From assembly GCA_037141915.1 (NCBI GenBank), contig JBAXBP010000115.1, positions 1 through 10,958 on the forward strand: a DNA stretch of 10,958 nt, read 5' to 3'. Both the position numbers and the translations under genes were made by a program. Each line of letters starts with the position of its first letter. The stretch's first letter is position 1. The notes beneath the pieces were generated by a model that worked only from the letters and a program-made list of their open reading frames with translations, had not been told where the DNA came from and ran no database searches. The stretch comes from CAIRDP01 sp037141915 (GTDB lineage Bacteria; Bacteroidota; Bacteroidia; Bacteroidales; FEN-979). This document shows, piece by piece, positions 6,330 to 10,958 of this stretch.

Positions 6330-6557
6330 TTATCGTCCGTTTTTTATAAGATAATTTTTCGGAACAGGTCTTGGTTTGGTACCGTATAAGGCTCCGTAAT
6401 TGCTTTTATTCTTCTTCATCTTGCTTTGGCGTCCGCTCCCGTATGCATCACAGGAAAATTTATTCTTTGCACAGCCGGCAAAAATGGTCAGAAATATAAT
6501 GCCTGAAAGTAAAGTCCGGGATGAAAGCCGTGTAATCCAAGAGGGTAAAAAGTGCAT
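6330..6557 (-). CDS. Small basic lipoprotein (75 aa), unknown function
   Basis: A 75-aa ORF starts at ATG 6557-6555. Residues 1-28 look like a lipoprotein signal: Arg10 and Arg14, a hydrophobic LLSGIIFLTIF core, and FAGC with Cys29 as the lipidation site. The mature part is about 47 residues, basic and K/N/S/Y-rich, with a CDAYGSG motif (Cys36) and a KPRPVPKNY segment near the end. I recall similar short Bacteroidota lipoproteins with a C-(D/P)-A-Y-G motif, but know no function. A TACCTTTG -7 box lies upstream on the same strand, which supports the gene. It converges on the thioesterase and diverges from the uptake operon. On the + strand the overlapping 6400-6648 frame looks like an antisense shadow. 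Confidence 0.6.
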   Translation of the reverse strand: MHFLPSWITRLSSRTLLSGIIFLTIFAGCAKNKFSCDAYGSGRQSKMKKNKSNYGALYGTKPRPVPKNYLIKNGR

Positions 6558-6575
6558 ATTCGGTTATTGTACACA

Positions 6576-6583
6576 CAAAGGTA
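6576..6583 (-). promoter_or_regulatory. Candidate -7 element for the small lipoprotein
   Basis: Read on the minus strand, TACCTTTG (6583-6576) matches TAnnTTTG exactly and would start transcription about 12 nt before the ATG at 6557. A good TTTG -33 element is not visible at the proper distance, so the call is tentative. A lone TGTACA palindrome (6568-6573), the core of the nearby tandem repeat, falls at the predicted start region. Confidence 0.5.
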
Positions 6584-6631
6584 TAAATAAATTGCTTTTC
6601 CTGCAGATGGCATATCTAAAAGAGGAATTTG

Positions 6632-6639
6632 TATCTTCG
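6632..6639 (+). promoter_or_regulatory. Candidate -7 element for the uptake operon
   Basis: TATCTTCG at 6632-6639 is one base off TAnnTTTG and ends only 5 bp before the ATG at 6645. If used, transcription would begin at or within a few bases of the start codon, giving a leaderless or nearly leaderless message. No -33 box is evident. The whole 87-bp divergent gap (6558-6644) is too short for a cobalamin riboswitch, and I see no B12-box-like sequence in it. Confidence 0.4.
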
Positions 6640-6644
6640 CGAGC

Positions 6645-7646
6645 ATGAAGGGCAAACTGATCATTTTTTTCTCTCTGTTAACGCTCATGCTGAGCTCTGA
6701 AGTTGTTTCGGGGCAGTACCCTGGCCCCCCGGGCCAGGCAGGGACTACCGCCATCAGGAAGGACAGCTCCGTTTTTTATTCCTGGGCAGTGAAATGTACG
6801 GTGGAAAGGGGATTTGTTAATATATCCGACACCAATTACCTGTATAACAATTCCAACAGGGCATCGTACGGTAATGTTTTTATGGCCACGGACTTTCCCG
6901 ATGGACTGGTGCTCAGCCTTGGCGACGGTGGAATAGCTACAGTCAGCTTCGATACCATTATCTCCGACCATGCGGGCTGGGATTTCGCTGTTTTCGAAAA
7001 CTCTTTCAGCGACGGCTTCCTCGAACTCGCTTATGTAGAGGTAAGTTCAGACGGTATCCATTTCGTAAGGTTTCCTTCGGTCTCGCTAACTCAAACCCAG
7101 CAGCAGGTGGGGACCTTCGATACGATAGACACCAGGAATATCTATAATCTTGCCGGGAAATACAGGCTTTTTTATGGAACCCCTTTCGATCTTTACCAGC
7201 TTAAAGACAGCAGCACGATTGACATCCATCATATCACCCATATAAGGATCATCGATGTGGTTGGCTGCCTGCAGGATGCCTATGCAAGGTTCGATTCACA
7301 GAACCATAAAATCAACGATCCCTGGCCCACGCCTTTTGACACCGGGGGATTCGACCTCGACGCGGTGGGGCTTCTTCATAACGCACCCACCGGTGTAGAC
7401 GATAAAAAAACACCTGATGTAAGCATCCTCCCTAATCCCTGTTCCGGTGAAGCCAGGTTTTTTGCCCATACCTCAGTCAGGTTGAATTTTGAGATTACCA
7501 ACCAGATGGGTAAAACAATACTGCAGTCAACCTTTTCGGCCAGCACAATTGTTGACGTTTCAAACCTTACTCCGGGTATTTACTTTGTGAGTTTTATCAA
7601 TCCCGAGACATCGACCCGGTTAACCAAAAAGCTTCTGAAATATTAG
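6645..7646 (+). CDS. T9SS-exported cell-surface protein of a probable corrinoid uptake operon
   Basis: The 333-aa product has a Sec signal peptide (MKGKLIIFFSLLTLMLSS, cut near VSG-Q), a beta-rich domain (residues 25-250) and a type A T9SS sorting domain (about 258-333). The sorting domain shows VSILPNPCSGEARF, VDVSNLTPGIYFVSF and the basic tail TKKLLKY. It should cross the outer membrane through the type IX system, then be attached to the surface or released. The central domain has WDFAVFENSFSDGFLELAYV, YVEVSSDGIHFVRFPS and GGFDLDAVGLL. I recall this pattern from 'cell surface proteins' encoded beside BtuB-like receptors in Bacteroidota and from PEP-CTERM surface proteins elsewhere. Its biochemical role is not established; ligand capture or a receptor-associated surface role is inferred. 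The receptor frame follows within a few bases. Confidence 0.8.
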   Translation: MKGKLIIFFSLLTLMLSSEVVSGQYPGPPGQAGTTAIRKDSSVFYSWAVKCTVERGFVNISDTNYLYNNSNRASYGNVFMATDFPDGLVLSLGDGGIATVSFDTIISDHAGWDFAVFENSFSDGFLELAYVEVSSDGIHFVRFPSVSLTQTQQQVGTFDTIDTRNIYNLAGKYRLFYGTPFDLYQLKDSSTIDIHHITHIRIIDVVGCLQDAYARFDSQNHKINDPWPTPFDTGGFDLDAVGLLHNAPTGVDDKKTPDVSILPNPCSGEARFFAHTSVRLNFEITNQMGKTILQSTFSASTIVDVSNLTPGIYFVSFINPETSTRLTKKLLKY

Positions 7647-7650
7647 CACC

Positions 7651-9573
7651 CTGATCAAATACATCTTAACAATCGGGCTTTCTTGTTATTTTCTGCTTCT
7701 GCATCAGGGCAGTGCGTTTGCTCAGGCATCCAAAGACACAGTGCACCTGAAAGAGGCCGAAGTCAGGGCCAACCTTGTTCCTGACAACAAGGGCTACAAG
7801 AGGGTGACTTTCGATTCCCTGATCCTTGTTCCTTACCGCGAAGGCGACCTTTCGGCTATATTATCGCAGATATCTACCATCTTTATAAAGCAATACAGCC
7901 CCGGAAGCCTTGCCACCACCTCCTTCAGGGGAACCACGGCAAGCCACACCCAGATAGAATGGAACGGTATCAGCATGAACAGTCCTATGCTTGGCCAGTC
8001 AGACCTTTCACAGATCCCTGTTTCAGCTTTCGACCAGATAGAAGTGCTTTACGGAGCATCAGGACTGACCAAGACCAGCGGCGCATTCGGAGGGGTCGTT
8101 AACCTGGTGACCAATCCCGACTGGAATAACAGGATACATGCATCTTTAGGACAAACCATTGCCAGTTTCAATAATTATACAACCCTGGGGGAATTTGTAG
8201 GAGGAAACTCTTCATTCCAATCCCATACCAGGCTCAACTACACCACCGCACTTAATGATTTCCCTTATTATAATGAAAATACGGGCGAAACAGTTAAACA
8301 ACATGATGCCAAAGTGCTTCAATATGGCATTACCGAAGAGGCTTTCTGGAAGATCAAAGACAAGCATATGCTGGCGGCCCATATATGGTACAGCTATGAC
8401 GACAGGGACATACCTCCCCAGGTTGTGGGGTATTATTATCCCCAGAAAACCCTGGTTAAAACATTAAGGTCAATCCTCGAATACAAGCTGGTGGAAAAAT
8501 TCTGGAATTTCTCGGTCAAAACATCACTGGTCAACCAATTCATGAATTACAGGGAAGACAGCTTGTTTATGAATTACAATCACAGGTATAACTCCTGGCT
8601 CACTTCTGCAAGGTTTACTTATACCAGGATTAAAAACCTGACCATCAAACCCGGGCTGGACTATAATTATGAATATGTGAAGTCCGATTCTTATAATGGC
8701 ATTAAAACCAGGAACACACTGGGGTTTTACTTTCAATCGGAATATGATTTCAACACCCATGTAAAAACCACGCTGATACTGCGTGAAGACTATCTCGACG
8801 GGGCATTCATGCCGTTTATTCCCTCATTGGGAGTTTCATACAAACCGTTCAACAAGGTAAACCTGTATTTCAATGCAAATGCCTCGAGGAATTACAGGTA
8901 TCCGACGCTGAACGACCTTTACTGGAACCCGGGAGGCAATCCCAACCTGAAACCTGAATACGATAATGGCATCGAGGGAGGTGCTACCTATAACTTTCCA
9001 TCGCAAAGCGGTAACTTTTTTATTGAAACCGCCGTATCAGGATATTATTCATGGATGCATGACATGATAGTCTGGAACCCTGTTCCGTCAAACCCGTCGA
9101 TATGGGAACCTCAGAATGTCAGTGAAGTTAATGCCCGGGGAATTGAAACAAGCCTTAATCTGAAGTGGAAGATCAGGAAATTGCAGATCACTATGTCGAA
9201 TAATTATACTTTTTGCAGGTCAACTAACGCGAAGACAACTTCCCCTGAAGATAAGTCCCTCGGCATGCAATTAATCTATATTCCTGAGAATACTTATAAC
9301 GGAACCCTGAATCTCAATTGCTGGAATTTCACCCTGGGGTACAACCTTTCATTTGTTGATAAAAGATACACATCATCTGACAATCAATCATATATGCCAG
9401 GTTATTCATTGTCGAATATTATTTTCGGCAAATCATTCAATTTGCCTGATTTTGTTATATCTTTACTGGCGAAAGTCAATAATCTTTTCAATCTCGATTA
9501 CCAGAGCGTAAAGAATTGGCCAATGCCTGGAATTAATTATTCATTAACTGCGAAGTTTGAATTCAAAAAATAA
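7651..9573 (+). CDS. TonB-dependent outer-membrane receptor, BtuB-like (non-ATG start)
   Basis: From CTG 7651 the product is 640 aa, about the size of BtuB. Residues 1-24 form a convincing signal peptide (MIKYILTIGLSCYFLLLHQG, then SAFA|Q). A TonB-box-like stretch (DTVHLKEAEVRA, 29-40) follows. The plug domain (about 55-155) contains SFRGTT, IEWNGISMNSP, QIEVLYGASG and GAFGGVVNLVT. The remaining 480 residues are alternating aromatic strands of a 22-strand beta barrel, ending SLTAKFEFKK. It should import a scarce ligand using TonB-ExbBD energy. No ATG, GTG or TTG occurs in frame between the upstream stop (TGA 7636) and GTG 7741, and GTG 7741 would delete the signal peptide. CTG 7651 or ATT 7642 (overlapping the previous stop) are the remaining choices. 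Vitamin B12 as ligand is inferred from size and neighbours; haem, siderophores or other ligands are possible. Confidence 0.85.
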   Translation: MIKYILTIGLSCYFLLLHQGSAFAQASKDTVHLKEAEVRANLVPDNKGYKRVTFDSLILVPYREGDLSAILSQISTIFIKQYSPGSLATTSFRGTTASHTQIEWNGISMNSPMLGQSDLSQIPVSAFDQIEVLYGASGLTKTSGAFGGVVNLVTNPDWNNRIHASLGQTIASFNNYTTLGEFVGGNSSFQSHTRLNYTTALNDFPYYNENTGETVKQHDAKVLQYGITEEAFWKIKDKHMLAAHIWYSYDDRDIPPQVVGYYYPQKTLVKTLRSILEYKLVEKFWNFSVKTSLVNQFMNYREDSLFMNYNHRYNSWLTSARFTYTRIKNLTIKPGLDYNYEYVKSDSYNGIKTRNTLGFYFQSEYDFNTHVKTTLILREDYLDGAFMPFIPSLGVSYKPFNKVNLYFNANASRNYRYPTLNDLYWNPGGNPNLKPEYDNGIEGGATYNFPSQSGNFFIETAVSGYYSWMHDMIVWNPVPSNPSIWEPQNVSEVNARGIETSLNLKWKIRKLQITMSNNYTFCRSTNAKTTSPEDKSLGMQLIYIPENTYNGTLNLNCWNFTLGYNLSFVDKRYTSSDNQSYMPGYSLSNIIFGKSFNLPDFVISLLAKVNNLFNLDYQSVKNWPMPGINYSLTAKFEFKK

Positions 9574-10699
9574 AGCCACTATATTAAAGAACATCAAACA
9601 TAAGGTTCTCCGGGAAGGCAGGTTAATTATCCTTGCTGGTCTTGGAGTTTGTGTATTTACAGGATGTTCAAAGACACCTATTCGTGAGAAACAGGATACT
9701 AATCCTGTTGAAACGGTTACCTATAATAAAGGTGTTTTCGTTATCAACGAAGGTAATTATACCTGGGCCAATGCATCGGTATCTTATATTGCCGGAATAT
9801 CCGATGTTATTTACCAGGACATATACCAGGCCGCCAACAACCGGGGTCTGGGCGATGTGGCCCAATCCATGAATATCCTCGGAAACAAAGGATTCATTGT
9901 TGTCAACAATTCGAATAAGATCGAGGTGGTTTCGCTTACCGATTTCAAATCAGTGGCCACCATCACCGGGTTCAATTCCCCAAGGTATATTGCCTTTGTC
10001 GATTCGACCAAAGCCTATGTCACCAACATGCAGAAAAACATTTCTGTTGTTGACCTGCATAAAATGACAATTTCCAAAACCATTGCAACTCCATACTGGA
10101 CTGAAGGACTGTTACATTTCGGGAACTATATGTTTGTCACCTGCATCGGTGGTTTCAACCAGACCACTGCAGACCGTAAATCCCAGGTCTATATTGTGGA
10201 TACCAGGAGCGATATTATTGTCGACAGCCTCGCAATGGGCAAGGAACCTGTAAGCATCACCGTGGACCGTAAAAACAAGATCTGGGTCATCTGTACCGGG
10301 GGGTATAATAATTATGAGGCTCCAACGCTGAAGAGGATAGATCCTGCCCTGATGATAGTGGAAAAAACTTTTACTTTCCCTGTCCAGCAAGGCGTTCCCA
10401 GCAGGCTTTGCATCAATCCGACCGGTGATACTTTGTATTTCATTAACGGCGGGATTTTCCAGATGTCAGTCAGCGCGACAGACCTGCCTTCAACCGCTTT
10501 AATCCCTGCAAACGGGCATCTGTTTTATGGCCTGGGTATCGATCCGAATACAGGTGAAGTCTATGCGAGTGATGCGGTTAACTACACACAGAACGGCTAT
10601 GTTTACTGTTGCAGCCAGTCCACCGGACAAATTCTGCACACTTACACCGCAGGGCGTATACCGGGCTCATTCTGTTTTGAGTCCTTTTCGAAGAAGTAA
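9557..10699 (+). CDS. YncE/DUF5074-like beta-propeller surface lipoprotein (BtuG-like)
   Basis: The 380-aa product has a lipoprotein signal: basic N-region, LIILAGLGVCVF core, and Cys37 in FTGC. A beta-propeller follows from about residue 50, with repeated blades such as GVFVINEGNYTWANASVSYI (54-73), KIEVVSLTDFKSVATITGF, NISVVDLHKMTISKTI, QVYIVDTRSDIIVDSL, LKRIDPALMIVEKTF and GLGIDPNTGEVYASDA. The opening GVFVINEGN...S.SY is what I recall from DUF5074 and BtuG-type proteins. BtuG of Bacteroides is a seven-bladed surface lipoprotein that binds B12 very tightly and hands it to BtuB. Size, anchor and position directly behind a BtuB-sized receptor fit that role. The start is uncertain: TTG 9557 overlaps the receptor by 17 bp and gives a long 21-residue N-region. 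An ATA at 9581 would give a more usual signal peptide. No in-frame ATG precedes the lipobox. Confidence 0.8.
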   Translation: MNSKNKATILKNIKHKVLREGRLIILAGLGVCVFTGCSKTPIREKQDTNPVETVTYNKGVFVINEGNYTWANASVSYIAGISDVIYQDIYQAANNRGLGDVAQSMNILGNKGFIVVNNSNKIEVVSLTDFKSVATITGFNSPRYIAFVDSTKAYVTNMQKNISVVDLHKMTISKTIATPYWTEGLLHFGNYMFVTCIGGFNQTTADRKSQVYIVDTRSDIIVDSLAMGKEPVSITVDRKNKIWVICTGGYNNYEAPTLKRIDPALMIVEKTFTFPVQQGVPSRLCINPTGDTLYFINGGIFQMSVSATDLPSTALIPANGHLFYGLGIDPNTGEVYASDAVNYTQNGYVYCCSQSTGQILHTYTAGRIPGSFCFESFSKK

Positions 10700-10958
10700 T
10701 TCAGAGAATTTCTTTTAATATCACACGGAACTCGCTAAGAATCATAGCAATCGCTACCCATATGATATTACCGTCGATGTAAAAGCATGGAAAATTTGCC
10801 CTCAGCCCATTGAACAGCTTGATCATCAGCCTGGGTAAGTGGACAGCCTGCAGGAACAATCAAAGAAATGCGAGCAACGACGATACAAAGGCAAGCAGAA
10901 GGAAAGGAAGCTACAACCGCTTGCACAGCCTGAGCCTCAGGCTGAGTATAGAAGTACA
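10700..10958 (+). other. Terminal stretch with no convincing intact gene; possible broken ORF
   Basis: No start-to-stop gene is supported here on either strand. The most coding-like path is + strand frame 10719-10958. It has about 39 ordinary codons after TAA 10716 (including RYPYDITVDVKAWKICPQP), an in-frame TAA at 10836-10838, then 40 more codons from GTG 10839 that stay open to the window edge and are K/Q/E/R-rich (EQSKKCEQRRYKGKQKERK). This could be a decayed gene, a frame continuing beyond the window, or chance. On the minus strand a 42-codon frame (MIKLFNGLRANFPCFYIDG..., about 10828-10701) is also open. I do not recognise either product. No transporter gene follows the uptake operon within the window. 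Confidence 0.35.
10926..10944. repeat. Perfect 9-bp inverted repeat with one-base spacer
   Basis: CAGCCTGAG and its complement CTCAGGCTG flank a single C. The heptamer CAGCCTG also occurs at 10828 and 10844. The palindrome falls in the open frame as a Gln/Pro/Glu codon run (QPEPQAE), so codon repetition may explain it. No T tract follows, so it is not called a terminator. Confidence 0.6.

Noticed and set aside
6400..6648. 82-codon + strand frame between the thioesterase and the surface protein
   Set aside because: It is antisense to the small lipoprotein, has no recognisable pattern, and lacks an upstream promoter box.

Overview
The window looks like chromosomal DNA of a member of the Bacteroidota. 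The signs are a type IX secretion (T9SS) C-terminal sorting domain, Bacteroidota-type promoters (TTTG or TTGG, 19-20 bp, TAnnTTTG), no clear Shine-Dalgarno sequences before the start codons, a cysteine-poor ribosomal protein L33, and the gene run rpmG - DUF4295 - ftsY - rimO that is typical of the phylum. The odd length, the fragment at the left edge and a gene-poor right edge suggest a metagenomic contig.

Left part (1-2109): the last codons of a probable short-chain dehydrogenase on the + strand converge on a minus-strand pair. This pair is a xerD-like tyrosine recombinase followed by a secreted PD40/TolB-type beta-propeller lipoprotein. An 8-bp tandem repeat joins the two and starts inside the xerD stop codon.

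Middle (2110-6270): a divergent promoter drives rpmG and a 54-aa DUF4295 protein. Both end at a terminator-like hairpin only 15 bp before ftsY. Then follow rimO (TTG start), a secreted MORN-repeat protein with its own promoter, and a PaaI-type hotdog thioesterase. These are housekeeping functions: ribosome, membrane targeting, methylthiolation of ribosomal protein S12.

Right part (6271-10958): a short convergent gap carries a 7-bp tandem repeat that folds into a near-perfect hairpin. A small minus-strand lipoprotein follows. Divergent from it is a tight three-gene operon: a T9SS-exported surface protein, a BtuB-sized TonB-dependent receptor and a YncE/DUF5074-like beta-propeller lipoprotein. 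By gene content this resembles a Bacteroidota corrinoid (vitamin B12) capture and outer-membrane import system, though the ligand is inferred. Two of its three genes have no ATG start. The last 259 bp contain no convincing intact gene. I do not see a clearly new system; the most useful leads are the atypical starts in the uptake operon, the small lipoprotein and the two short-repeat elements.
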